Positions 35,500-47,660 of a stretch of 64,000 nt of DNA are shown in pieces (positions within the stretch are counted from its first letter, which is position 1; each line of letters starts with the position of its first letter). The DNA is from Rhizophagus clarus (taxonomy: Eukaryota; Glomeromycota; Glomeromycetes; Glomerales; Glomeraceae). Position numbers and translations under genes: made by a program. The stretch covers positions 434,001 to 498,000 of the forward strand of contig BLAL01000034.1 of assembly GCA_015698045.1 (NCBI GenBank), given 5' to 3'. The notes under the pieces were generated by a model, which saw only the letters and a program-made list of their open reading frames with translations, was not told the DNA's origin and searched no databases.

Positions 35500-36535
35500 T
35501 TATTTTTTTGTTCGATACCTCTCTACCCTCGCCCTCTTCCTATTAGATTTTTTCTCTGCAGATGCCCTATTCTTTATTATCCCTACCACCACACTTAAAA
35601 CCTTTTTCACATCATTACACAGCATTTGATATTCTATGGACTTTTTATCCAAAGCATCTTCAGAAAATTCGATGCTTAACAGAAATTTGCTTCTTTGAGA
35701 AATTCTTCTAAGGGTATAGAGCAGGAAGTGCTAGTCTTGAGCTATTGTCACTATACTATAGAGATAATTGTAGTAATCTTTATCATCCTGCTTTTGCTTT
35801 CTCTTGTTCATTTCATATGAACTTGCGAGCTGTTTGATATTCTGAACGAAGCCTTTGATTACCTTCTACTGTAGTTTATCCTTCGTAATGCAAATAAGGT
35901 TCTCAGCATTCTGACCAGAAAAAGAATAAAGTATGACATTAGTATGGCTAATATCATATAAAAAAAGTGCAAACATGCATCACTCACCTTGATCGTATAA
36001 TCTACCTGCCCAAAGCTTTCTTTACCTATTATTTCGTATTCAGCCTCATACTTAATTCTTTTCCTGTGTTATCCCTGATTATATTTATTGCAGAATGAAG
36101 AATGGTTACAATGTACTCATTGTGCATGGCTTCTAAGCTATGCACAACCAAAGTTCTATAATTTTTCAGCCTGATTAATATTTCTATCATACATTGCTTG
36201 AAATGCTTGTTAGTATCCTCTATCTCATACGACTGCAGTGAAAAAAGCGGGATAGTGTCTGTACCATTAGAATCAATACCGTATTTTGTTAACACCTTAT
36301 TCAAACTCTTATACGAAAAGAATGTATACTTCAACTTTTCTTTGAAGGTCTGAACCTCTTTTACGAGAAGTGTTGCTAGTTCTAACGTAAAGCTAATGTT
36401 ATGAAATTTTTCTTTGGTCAAGTCAAGAAAGGAGAGGCTGGTAATCTTTTTTTTGCAGAGTATTTTAAAGTCATTATCATTAAGCTTAAGATTCTGCTCT
36501 TTCAAAAAATTGATAAGGGTTTCTGTATCCTAGTT
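35500..36535 (-). pseudogene. SAM-like domain protein with nuclease-like C-terminal half, decayed
   Basis: Reads DTETLINFLKEQNLKLNDND followed by KITSLSFLDLTKEKF, resembling a SAM-like helical domain common in Rhizophagus proteins. The middle (about 36250-36050) includes ESYEIEDTNKHFKQCM-like sequence with a stop-free 158-codon frame. After a frameshift near 36045 comes GKESFGQVDYTIK, an intron (GTGAGT...CAG, about 35911-35986) and NAENLICITKDK; the GQVDY...ITKDK spacing is reminiscent of a PD-(D/E)XK nuclease core as in Crinkler-type proteins, which is inference only. The C-terminus is basic (KRARVERYRTKK) and stops at 35500. Stops in place of Gln and Trp and the frameshift mark it as dead. 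Confidence 0.55.
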
Positions 36536-36608
36536 CTCAGGTAAGAGTCGTGTTCAGCTATTGAGGTAGATATAGTATTACGTTTTTATAGTGGTAATAG
36601 GTTCAGAT

Positions 36609-36792
36609 TATAGATGCCACCCAAATCCAAAATAATTTGGGATTATGACAGCCCAAATGTATAAATCCAAATTAATTTACAAATTATATATATAAATTTT
36701 GCAATTTGTACATTTGGAATTTGGGAATTATGGCTGTCAAAATGTACAAATTAATTTGGGATTTGCTTAAAATAATTTGGGTGGTATCTATA
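36609..36792. mobile_element. MITE related to the 42.2-46.8 kb DDE element
   Basis: 184 bp starting TATAGATGCCACCCAAATCC and ending in its imperfect inverse. The interior is nearly the reverse complement of 46640-46797, and the outer TATAGAT(G/A)C(C/T)ACCCAAAT is shared with the left end of the DDE element at 42262. Likely moved by that transposase. CAGAT occurs close to both ends, but a clean duplication was not established. Confidence 0.75.
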
Positions 36793-37127
36793 ACTCAGAT
36801 AAAAAATTGTGTTACTTTCTAGAGTAAGATAAAATTTTATTTCTGTTCAGGAAAGAGAATACTGGCCATTAATATAGGTTTTTATATAGCACAGACATTG
36901 CATCATTATATGTAACCCATTTCTCATATACGTTCAATAAGATAATATTTTATTTATGAAATAAAAAATGTTGCTAGAACCTGGCTTATAATACATAAAA
37001 ATTGGCCGTTAAGGTGATTCATATGATTATAGCGCTAATGATACTAAAATTATGGAGAATATACAGTGACATGGAAGTGGCCCACTTGAGGTTGAAATTG
37101 ATCATTTAAAAAATCAGAAATATAGGC

Positions 37128-37406
37128 TTAAGAGTTCATTGGTCTTTCACTAACTGTTTCAGGATAGATCTGATGAATACTTAAAGAAAGATTAGAAAAT
37201 TGTATTTCCAATAGGCCTAACTGGTTTAACCAGTTACGAATTGTATTTTTAAGTACGCTAATTCTTTGATCTGTGTTAATTGTAATTGCTTGAGCTACTT
37301 GATTGCTTGGAAGACTGAAGATATTCCCTATGGGAATGATAAGACAATTGAAAGTGATATCAATACTATCCCTATTATTGTTATCAGTTATTGTGTAATG
37401 AGTTTT
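37128..37406 (-). pseudogene. Coding-like fragment, 93 codons without Met
   Basis: An open minus-strand stretch reading DNNNRDSIDITFNC, then NQVAQAITINTDQRISVLKN and NTIRNWLNQLGLLEIQFSNL, stopping at 37128. Composition is protein-like (amphipathic, few Lys/Asn runs), but there is no start and no neighbouring exon was found, so it is probably a gene fragment. Not recognised. The plus-strand frame at 37266-37487 overlaps it and is less convincing. Confidence 0.4.
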
Positions 37407-38037
37407 CTAAATTTAAGAGCCCATAGTAAGTATTTTTTATGTTGTATTTCGCTCCTATACATAACTTTTATCACATACATACCTTAAAAATTTTTCACAG
37501 AAAAGTTGGCTAAACTTTCACATACCTCTACATTCTTTATATCTTGTTGGGAAAAAGTTAAGGAGGTATGAGGCATAATTAATATTGTTGTCTGTTACCA
37601 AAAGTTTCATGAAAGCGCATGAGAGTCAAATTTTCAAACCTTTTCACATGTAGATCTACTAAAAAGACGCAAAAGTAGTTAGTTCTTGTAGATCTCAAAA
37701 TTACAAAGTCCTCAACCTTTCATAATATATGCTTTTAACAATAATATTAACTTATAGGGACTGTCCTGTATTGCATGAAGACATTCATTTATATTTTTCT
37801 TCCTCCGGTCATATTTATTTGATGAAAAATATGATTATATGCAAAAATTAATATGCTTGACCATGTTTTATTATACAGAGTACACATATGTGGCTCAGCA
37901 ACTTAGCTTTTGACCTGGTATACACGCAATTCTTCAAATTTTATAAAAAACTCTGTTTTATTATATAAAAATTATACTACTATACTTTATTCAATAATAT
38001 AAAAAATGCGGTAAACATTATTAAATGACAGAAACAA
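37407..38037. other. Intergenic; one half of an 80-bp direct repeat
   Basis: No gene. About 37715-37796 (containing ATAATATATGCTTTTAACA and GTCCTGTATTGCA) recurs in the same orientation at about 39112-39190, so the pseudogene at 38038-38702 lies between two direct repeats 1.4 kb apart. Confidence 0.5.
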
Positions 38038-38702
38038 CTAGCTATTTTTTGCTTTCAAGGTTTTGAATCTTTTTAATGTATAATAAATATAAATCATTGC
38101 TTTTTTGTTTTGTTGACTAGAAATATTTGATATTCCATATATAAAATCTGCAAAAGTATTCAGAGAAATACTTCTACCTTCGTCTGCATTAGTAGCTTTG
38201 TCAGTTAATTCTTTTTGTATGAAAATATCTTTATTAGTTTCATACATATTTTTAATTTTATCCCAAAAATGTACAATAGTATTTAAAGTTAGAATTCTTA
38301 TATCCTATAGGTTTTCATTTTTTTCATCTGTACTTAACCCTGCATTAAAAAATAAATCATTTATATCCAGACTCAAGTATGGAATAATTATCATTTTGCG
38401 CTAAATAAGTAGCTATATTTACTTTCAAAATTATCAGTTAATTTTTGAATATTTTTACACATTTAAGCCTGTTTTTGAGCCTGATCGCAAATCAATGCCT
38501 TTAACTCTCTTATCTCATCATTTAAGAAGGGTATTTTTTTCAAAACTTCACCAATATAGATTTGGATAATATCTATTCTAGAAAATTTCATCGCATCAGA
38601 TACTAGTTTCTTGTCATTCAGTTCCATTAAATTCACAGCTTCAGCTTTTTATAAACTTGCAGTATTATCAGCTGGAATGGATACTTTTCGATATTTTGAC
38701 AT
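38038..38702 (-). pseudogene. Decayed hypothetical gene, about 220 codons
   Basis: From ATG 38702: MSKYRKVSIPADNTASL, a TAA, then AEAVNLMELNDKKLVSDAMK and a coiled-coil-like LNDEIRELKALICDQAQKQA, a TAA, KNIQKLTDNFESKYSYLF, a frame change, and finally NKDIFIQKELTDKATNADEG to the stop at 38038. Two stops and a frameshift. No domain recognised. Confidence 0.45.
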
Positions 38703-39789
38703 TATTATAAATATTTCCTCTCTTTCTAAGCAAGTTTGTCTTTTTAAGTAGTGCGTAAAATCGTATCTGTTTTATCAACTGTAACTTTAAACGGTTTCTC
38801 TATATCTTGAAGAAAATACAGAAGAGTAACTTCAGACATTTTTCGTTATTAGCTTAACACCCAGATTCAATTTTATCGTATTTATACATTATTTCTCCTA
38901 AAGTAAACATTAATACTGTAATAAAGCTTATTATCACAAATTATGAGATTAACCTTTTTTTGCTTTTATGCAACTCTCTTAATTTATTTATATACTCATC
39001 ATCATTAATCACTGCGGACAATGATAAAAATAGGGGCAATGTAAACCCTTTTTGGCATAGCGTCTCTACGTAAAGAGTGTAGAACTTGGAATTGTAAATC
39101 CACTTGCGCCTTTCACAATATATGCTTTTAACATTAATATTTACTTTTACGGTAGTCCTGTATTGCAAGTGAATACTTATTTACATTATTCACATAATTG
39201 TTCAGAAAAAAAATAAAGAATAAAGATTATATTTTTCTTTTTAGAATATATTATTATGCTTTAGCACCTTAACAGCTATCATACAGACCCTGCCTGGTAA
39301 TCAACTATTACATCATTGTGCAGAAATCTGTGGTCCAGCAAAAAATTCCTATTCTAAGTTAAAAATGTATGTGTTATCAGAGATAATTCCTAGTAACACC
39401 TTTTGATTGATATAGAGAACTTTAAATGAGTGTTCTCTAAGCGATAAAAAAATAATAGAAGGCATCAAAGCACTTCTAAAACCATTCAATAATGGTTTAA
39501 TGAATAAATTCATCTTGCAGGCAAGAATTAATAGTCTATTCTATTTTTCTTGAAGATATCAAGTATCTCTTCTCTAGTCACATTATAAATATAACACTTT
39601 TTTTCTTGCTATCTATTATCATTCTTGACATTTTTGTTATTAAGCCAAATGCTCTCAATGCATGAGAAATAAGGTTTTTGTTTAAAGAATTATCACTATA
39701 TAATATGAAACATGTAGAAGAGTTTAGATTCAAAAAACTATTAAAAGAGATAGTTGAATATTTAGCAGGATAAAGAATATAGATTATCT
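38703..39789. other. Intergenic, no clear gene
   Basis: AT-rich with scattered stops. Holds the second half of the direct repeat (39112-39190). The minus-strand frame 38941-39168 is weak and overlaps that repeat. Confidence 0.4.
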
Positions 39790-40410
39790 AACCTATCCTA
39801 GATATAGTCATTAATCGATACTAGCTGTTTTTTTTTCAAGTATATTTGTATGCTATTGGAAGGTATAGCCACCTCTGAGTGGTATGGCAGTCTTAGGACA
39901 ATAGGCCATCTAGTATGAGGACAGATATGAGAATGGTACAACGACCGATGACTATATAATAGGTATATATAGAAAATCATACTAAGTGATAGGGTATTTT
40001 TCATATATTGTAATAGGCTTAGTAAGGTGTTTGAGTTTGTTCCTGATGAGGTTACAGATGAGATAGCTGGTTACAGAAATTACAGATCAGACCCCTGAAA
40101 ATAAAAAGTATTTTGGAAAAGTATTTCATGCCTCTTTTTTCCAAAATCATCTGTAACATCTGTAACTCTGTAACCTCCTCCTTATTTCTTGTTTATTCTT
40201 TGTTTATCTTATTCTTAGTATGTTTATTAGTTACAGATATAGTTACAAATGATTATAGATGGGTAGTATGATATAGATAGAGTTTTATTTTTGATATTGT
40301 TAGAGACGTGCTGTAAGGTACTGGGAGGCTAACTGGATAGGCAATATGGTATGGGATCCCACAAAAGGGGGATGTATTGGGGGGCTTTAGTCATATAGCC
40401 CAGCATTGAC
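39790..40410 (+). repeat. LTR-like repeat, copy 2 (solo)
   Basis: Homologous over about 450 bp to the minus strand of 21740-24360 (blocks TGAGTTTGTTCCTGATGAGG, ACGTGCTGTAAGG). It has TATATATAG near 39965, as a promoter-bearing LTR would, and no coding sequence nearby. It is the uninterrupted version, so it serves as the empty site for the foldback element at 21833-24002. Boundaries are approximate. Confidence 0.55.
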
Positions 40411-40679
40411 GATCTTATAATTTCAATTTAAATTAAGTTAAAATTAAAAAAATACAATCAAATATAATATTACATTTAAAATATAGTACTTTAATTTAAA
40501 AGCAAAAATATAAATTTATTAAGTGTTTTTATGATTTTATAAAAAAAATTTTCATTTAATCTTCATTATTCAACTTAAATCTTTATTTAAAAATAGTTTA
40601 TTTTTTTTATTAAAATAATAAAAAATTAAAGATCACAAATTAATACAATTATAAAAAATACTAATTCCTTCATAAATAT

Positions 40680-42010
40680 TAAACATCATATTATAAAATT
40701 TAATATACAACTAGTTTAGATTCTTCTAAACAATATTGCTTAAGCAGTAAAAGACAATTTACTTTGATGAGTATGAAAAATATAAATGTTAATTTTTTAT
40801 ATCAGATACTGGTCATATTACAAATCAGCATAGTAACTTTTTTATTATAAAATTTGTGCAATAGTAAATTTTTGCTTCATTTTATATAATAATATATATT
40901 GAAATTTTGCACATAAATTTAAAATATTTTAAAGTTTTTGCATATCAATTTTTATTGAAATTAGATACATATTGAAAATTTTTTTTTAGAAATGACTTTT
41001 ACATTTTATTCAATATATAAAAAATTTTAAATTTAAAAAAATACTTATTTATTATTTGATTACAGTATGTAATTTACATCAAACACTATTAAACTGAAAT
41101 TAAATTTATATATGTAATTTTTGTAATTTTAATATAGACAAACTAGATAAAAAAACAAAAATCATGGATTTAATCAAAATTTTATTATCAAACTAACCTT
41201 TTCTTTACTAAGCATTTCAATTCCTTATAAAAAATTACATATATTTAATTTTCATATAAACTTGCATTTTAGGGGGTTGAAATCAAAAAAATAAAAAAAG
41301 TTAATCTAATATAAACTTCTTAAATAAATATTATTTTGTTAAATAAAAGATTGAAATAAGTAGGTAAGAACCTAAAGAATAAAAGTTTACTATAGTTTAT
41401 AAAGGTTTCACTTAAGAGAAAATTTTGAAACATTTGTAATTTTATGCAGATTATTTTTGCAATATGATTTTTTAATTAGTGATTAACATATCATATGATA
41501 TGATCGCTAACTAATATATATTAATCATAGTATTATAAAAATTAAAATATGAATAGATCTAACCTGTTCAAATAACTTTATTTAAGTAATAAAAAGTAGT
41601 TTACTTTAACCAAAGTATTGAAATTACACTTTGAAGTTACTAAACAATTATAAAAAATTTAGAAATTAAAAATTAATACAGTTTTATAAAATATATATTA
41701 CTTTATAAATATTTATTATATACTAAAAAATTTACAATATAAATATTTTTATCATTTTTGAACAACATTATTTAAGCCACAGTAAGTAATTTCATTTTAC
41801 TAAAGTACTAAAATTACACTCTAAATATGTAAAATAAAAAATAGCCAATTTAATTGTTAATTCTATTATAAAAATATGAGTTTTTTTACAAATATTATAC
41901 TTATATTTATAAAATTTAAGATCTAAATATTTTGAACTTTGCTGAATAACTTTACTTAAGTAATAAAAGATACTTTACTTTAACCAAAATAATAAAATTT
42001 CATTCTGAAA
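40680..42010 (+). repeat. AT-rich satellite, period about 185 bp (array 1)
   Basis: A block of the type AACTTTACTTAAGTAATAAA followed by TTTACTTTAACCAAAGTA and AAATTACACTTTGAA recurs at about 40730, 41570, 41760 and 41940; the last three are spaced about 185 bp apart. Units are diverged. The same unit in the same orientation forms array 2 at 60130-60800. Nothing codes. Confidence 0.65.
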
Positions 42011-42239
42011 ATTTATATATATTTAACAATATTAAAAAATAATGTGTTTTTTTTTAGTTTTTCATGTTTTATGCAAAAACTATCTAAATAGCTATTATTA
42101 CAAACTTAGAAAAACTTTTTCTATTTGTAAAATTATATATATTTTTACTTTTAAAACTGCATATTTTTTATTTTTCAACTTTAATTTTAAAAAAAATGTG
42201 TTTTTAAGAAAAGTTTTTTATACATTATAAAAAAATTTT

Positions 42240-45200
42240 ATGATTGATTTTAATGGTTTGTATTATAGATGCTACCCAAATTATTTTAAGATCTGATTCG
42301 CATATGATCTACAGAAAATTACTATATATATCTGAGGAAAATAATAGTAAATTAATAAGATTTGCATATCGTCATATATTATAAAAACTGCAGATAATAA
42401 TATTTGTAATACAAAATAGACACGTGATAAGGCTTAAATGCCAAGAATAATATCAAAAAAAAATTTTTTATATACCAACTCGTAAAAACACTAAAATCTG
42501 AAACTGACCATGTCTCAAACATATGTTATTCTAGTAGAAACTGATTCGCTTGTAAAAAATCTTCACTATGGACCTTATTCACGCTACTGGTGGGAAATTT
42601 TAAGTATTCTTGACTCAAATACTCAACTTAAATTTTCAATTAAAGTAGGCCAAAAAATTAATACTTGTTTAAATGGGTGTGACTTTTATATAACAGTACA
42701 GATTTCCAATTCTAATCAAATATTACCCAAGTATTTTTGTTAAAGTGATGAATTTTAGGTTATAGAAATAAGTGCAACTAAAGCAGTTTCTGAAGTTTAT
42801 CAAAATATTTTTCAAAAAAAACTTAATATTCTGGTTCTATTGTTATAGGATGGGATAATAAAAATATAATAAATATTCTTTCATCTAATATTGATTTTTG
42901 CCTTTTTTTCATGTAAACTTGGTAAATATGAAATATTTATTTATAGATTGGGTTCATCTACACATTCAGATTGGAATCAAGCAAGCAATAGTTACAAGTC
43001 ATCAATTATTTACACATACAAAAAACGTGCAGCTATGTTTGTTTCTGAAATTGAAGATAATAAATGTTATATTTATATTTATTAAAATTTTAAAATTCAA
43101 AAAACATTTGTAGGAACTACTCCAGATGATGTCTGAAAAAATTTGGATTATATTCAAAAATTTTCAGGGAAGGAATTATTTGGATTGAAAAATCAAATTA
43201 CATTACAAAAACAAAATAAGCTACATATTCCACAATATACTTCTCGTGAATGAAGTAATTTCAAACAAATGAAAAAATTATATAAATATCATCTTCAATG
43301 TCAAACATTTGCTAAAATTGAATGGTATAAATTATTTGTTAGATAGGATCAAAATAAGTGTAATATAATAGAATTGGGTTCAGAATTAAAATTATTATAC
43401 TCACCAGAGCATCAATTTTCTGATTATGAACTGGGTGCATAGTTATTAATGCTTTGTGCTACAGGATGCTTTAATGTTACTTCTTGGTCTCATGGTAAAT
43501 CTAAAGTATGATTGAGTTGTATGTTAAAAAATTATAAACATACTAATAACTGAATAAAAAATAACTTTTAATTCTATAGTATCAATTTTGGACTAAATTA
43601 CAAAATCCAATACAAGAAAAACAGATATTTATCACTCTTTACCAGATGGGATTTCTTTTCAACAATCCTTCAAATTTTACAGAAACTTTTTGGTCTTGTT
43701 TTTGACAAGCATTGAATGATAATAAAAAAACCAGAGATGGAAAATGACGTATTTTATCAATTATTGCTAATGATTTTACCTATGAAGAATTAAAACATAA
43801 TTTAGGGGGTAAGAATATATTTTTGATGAGTATAATATTGTCAGTAATTTGAATGCAATAACTAATTATTAAATCTAATATCACAGGTTGCACCTTATAC
43901 CATTCTTGAATCAAGAAGACATGCTATATTGAATGGTTTTGATGCTCCACCTAATGAAAAGCCAAAATTTTATTGTCTAAAGTTTAAAATGGAGTAAATA
44001 GATCAGTTTGATTATTTTTTCATGAGAAAGGATGTTGTTAACATGAGCTCTTATCAAACTCATTTAAAATTAGGATTACCTATAATGTATCTACAGAACC
44101 ATAAATAGATACTTTAGGAGAAATTTTTTGAAGAATATCCAAACGAAATGCATTGTACAGCATTTATAATACGCTTACAAGGTAGTAGATTTGTTTATTA
44201 AGACGATTTAGGTGGTCTTTGCTCAGAATGTAATAAATGTGGATATGAAATCTTTGCATCTATTAATACTATTATTGCTACCCATGTAGAAAATGAATCT
44301 TCAAAGGTATTATATTCAAGAATTTTTTGTATTCAAGAATTTAATATTTGAAACTAATCTTATATTCTATAATACAGGAAGAGTTAACTCAAAAATTGAA
44401 TATTTTGAGAAGATATATGAGGCATGAATATATAAAAGATTTGAAAATTACCTCTTCAGAAATTCTAGTACATAAATCTTGCATATATCATTATCTTAGC
44501 CATTCCTTTGGAATTTGTAATCTTCAATATTTTGAAATATGTAATGATTGTGTAAAATTATTCCATTTTTTTGATCTAATAAAAAATTATGTAGATGGAG
44601 AATTATATGAATTATTAGATGATTATTTGAAGAAATTAATTTTATGGTTAGGATATCATGCACAAAAGTTTTATTTAAATACTCACGTTCAGGTTAATCT
44701 TGACGAACTAGATGAAGATGGAGCAGTTATTATAGTAGACTATAAAATGAGGATACTTCCGCATACTGCAAGGAAAACCAAATCTCAATTCTTTGGTAAA
44801 AGAGGTTGGACTCTACATTCATTACTAGTATATACTAAAGATATTACAAGTAACAAGCTTGATATACAAGTATATGACCATTGAAGTGATGATACTGGTC
44901 AGGATGCTTAATTTACAGCATCTTCCCTTCATACTGTATTTGAAAATCTTGATCCAAAGCCAAAATGGATAACAGTAATGTCAGACAATGGGCCTCATTA
45001 TCATTGTACAGAATTAATGCTAATAATAGGTCAATGAAAAGATTGGTATGATATTATTCCTCAAAAATAGATCTTTTTGGAAACTGGTGAAGCTAAAACG
45101 CTGATAGATTCCCATCATGCTCAAGTAGTTATTATTACTGCTTGCTTCATTTCATTATAAATTCTATTATTATTTTATTTACCTTTGATTTATTCTTATT

Positions 45201-46797
45201 AGATATCACAAGTAATAAAGCGTTATGTCAAACTGGGTTGTACAATTGAGTCTGGTGATGATATAGAGGCAGCAATTCATGATATTGTAGGAACAAAAGT
45301 TGCTAACTTGCTGCTAAATTGTAATCAAGGTATTTCAATAATTGAAGAAATTATAATCAATATTTTTGTTCGTCAGTAATAATATTTATACTTCATATAG
45401 GAAAAGAAAAAATTGGAACAATAGCTGGAATTAAAAGTCTACATGAATGGATATGGCCAGTTTAAGAAGAAGACATTAGATTCATATGTGTTAGGATTTT
45501 GCCCAGAATTGGAGAATGGAAAAAATGGTCTTCAGCTCAAATAAAAAAAATTCAAAAGTAGAGAAAAAATGAAAAGCCCAATCCAGAATATTCTACTCAT
45601 ACAGAATTATCTAAAAAATGGACATTACCTATTGTTGCTAGTAAAGGTATAATAGTTTTTTTTGCATTTATTTTAAAATCCCCATGAGACTAATAATATT
45701 TCGTGATTCAGATAATTCTATCATTAATGATGAATTGTTAGAATTGGTATGAGCAATTTAAAACTGAAAAAAAGTTTTTTTTTTTTTCACAAAAATAAAA
45801 ACTAATCAATATTATATAGGATCTTTTGAATTCAAGTTTGAATAGCATGGATATTACAAATGTAATAGAAAGTTCAAGAAAACAAATGTAGGATATTTTA
45901 TTATAACAAAAGATCATAAAATCAATTATACTAACAATTAGTTTTGTTTGACAACAATAGTCACAATGTATTTGTATCTGGGTGGACCCTAAAATCTAAT
46001 AAAAATTACAAGCGGGAATCATGGAGACAAATATTTAAAAATACGAAACATTTATTAGAAAATATGTTTTATACTGGAATAGCAAATCCAAATAACAAAT
46101 TTTCAGCTCAACAAATGTATGAAGAACATGTGCGACGTGTTCAACTTGGAGAACTAGATGAAAATGACGTACCTAAAGTCTTTACTATTCAAAATTGGAT
46201 TACTGGTTTCTCCTGGAAATGGAAAGAAATCATGGCAATACGTGAATTAGAGGCAAGAGAAATTGAAATAACTGTATAAAACAAATAGTTCTAAATGCTT
46301 AAAAATGTGTAAAATATAGTTCTAATTGTTTTTATTTGTTAAATATTAGTAAATAATAATAGTACGTGATTTGAACATCGCAAATACATATATATATATT
46401 TCTGTCAAATCTGACGCTGCCTCAAAGTAAAGTTTTTAAAAAATAAATAAAACTCTCAAATTTTTTTGATCAATATTATCCTTAGCATTTAAGGTTTCAT
46501 CACGTGAATTTTGATGCTACAGCATGATCATCTGCGGTTTTTATAATCTGTAATATTTTGCCAATTTTGTCATTTTTATAGTAACTATTCCCTGAATTTA
46601 TATAGTAATTTTCTGTAGTTCATACGTGAATCAGATCTTAAGTAAATCCCAAATTAATTTGTACATTTTGACTGCCATAATTCCCAAATTCCAAATGTAC
46701 AAATTACAAAATTTATATATGTAATTTGTAAATTAATTTGGATTTGTACATTTGGGCTGTCATAATCCCAAATTATTTTGGATTTGGGTAACATCTA
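42240..46797 (+). mobile_element. Decayed DDE transposon with long inverted ends
   Basis: The left end (about 42262-42335: ATAGATGCTACCCAAATTAT, AGATCTGATTCGCATATGAT, CTACAGAAAATTACTATA) is mirrored at 46595-46640 and 46780-46797. In the right end a MITE-like segment (46640-46780, related to 36609-36792) is inserted. TTTTAATGGTTTGTA just outside the left end is mirrored by TACAAACCATTAAAA at 47090-47105, so the true inverted repeat may extend outward and include the site of the 46801-47095 MITE. The transposase is full of stops, so movement would need help in trans. Confidence 0.7.
42510..46279 (+). pseudogene. DDE-type transposase of the 42.2-46.8 kb element
   Basis: From ATG 42510 (MSQTYVILVETDSLVKNLHY) the protein can be followed through many stops, frameshifts and probable introns (for example one ending AATACAG at 44379). 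Conserved parts: STHSDWNQASNSYKSSIIYT, GTTPDDV, IVDYKMRILPHTARKTKSQF (first Asp, 44740), VMSDNGPHYHCTELM (second Asp, 44980) and FLETGEAKTLIDSHHAQ (candidate Glu, 45080). C-terminal exon 45944-46279 ends REIEITV. The D-D-E order and retained spacing support an RNase-H-fold transposase; I cannot assign it to a named superfamily. I recall related multi-copy Rhizophagus proteins. Confidence 0.7.
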
Positions 46798-46800
46798 TAT

Positions 46801-47095
46801 TTTGTATATAATAAAAAAAAACACAAAAACACAAAATACAAAAAACACAAAAACATAATTCTAAAAATATACTTTATTATTATTGGCCAATTAAAGTCAC
46901 ATAATATTACACAAATTTCTAAAAAGGAAATTTTAATTTTTATCAAAATGGAATTTGTGTTATATAAAATTTCCAAAAAGGAAATTTTTAATGTAGATTA
47001 CTTACATTTATTGAAATTATGTATAATTTTGGCTAGAATTATAAAATTTTCCTTTTTTAGATTTGTGTTTTTGTGTTTTTTTTATTATATACAAA
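46801..47095. mobile_element. MITE with TTTGTATATAATAAA ends
   Basis: 295 bp. The left end TTTGTATATAATAAAAAAAA plus CACAAAAACACAAA is mirrored exactly at the right. The interior contains two inverted AAAAAGGAAATTT blocks and ATTACACAAATTTC, shared with the telomere-like elements (230-300; 18960-19080) and 60849-61208. It is inserted next to or inside the right inverted repeat of the DDE element. Small frames here are artefacts. Confidence 0.8.
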
Positions 47096-47188
47096 CCATT
47101 AAAATCAACTATTTTGAAAATGGCAATAAGATTAATGGAATATATAATAATCTATTAATTTTTAATTTATATAAGTATAATGAATATG

Positions 47189-47660
47189 GTACGAAATTCT
47201 AAAACTCAAAATCCTGACACCTCAAAATCCTGACACTCAAAATCCTGACAGGTGTAAAATTCTGACAGGTCAAAATCCTGATAGGTACAAAATTCCAACA
47301 ATTTTTTTTATTAATAAATTAAACCATTTGCTTTATTTTTTAATTATTCAACCACTTCCTTTGCTCGTTTTGCTCGCAGTTTTTTTTTCTAGCACCTTCC
47401 TAATCTACCCTAACCCTAACCCTAACCTAATCCTAATCCTAACCCCTAACTCTAACTAACCCTAAGCTAACCCTAAAATAACCCTAAGTAATTCCTATCT
47501 TATATAAAAAATCCAGTGTAAAACTCCTATCTAAAAATATTAATGATCTGTCAGGATTTTGCACCTGTCAGGATTTTGTACCTGTTAGGATTTTGGCTTG
47601 TCAGAATTTTGACAGTTTGGATTTTGAAGTGTCGGGATTTTGAGTTTTAGGATTTTATAC
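47189..47660. mobile_element. Foldback element with telomere-like core
   Basis: 472 bp. The left end GTACGAAATTCTAAAACTCA is mirrored by the right end (GTATAAAATCCTAAAACTCA). Each arm carries 4-6 copies of CAAAATCCTGACA or its inverse (TGTCAGGATTTTG). The centre (47405-47470) is CCCTAACCCTAACC-type telomere-like sequence. A different family from 100-822 by its ends, yet with the same kind of core. No target duplication identified. Confidence 0.8.
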
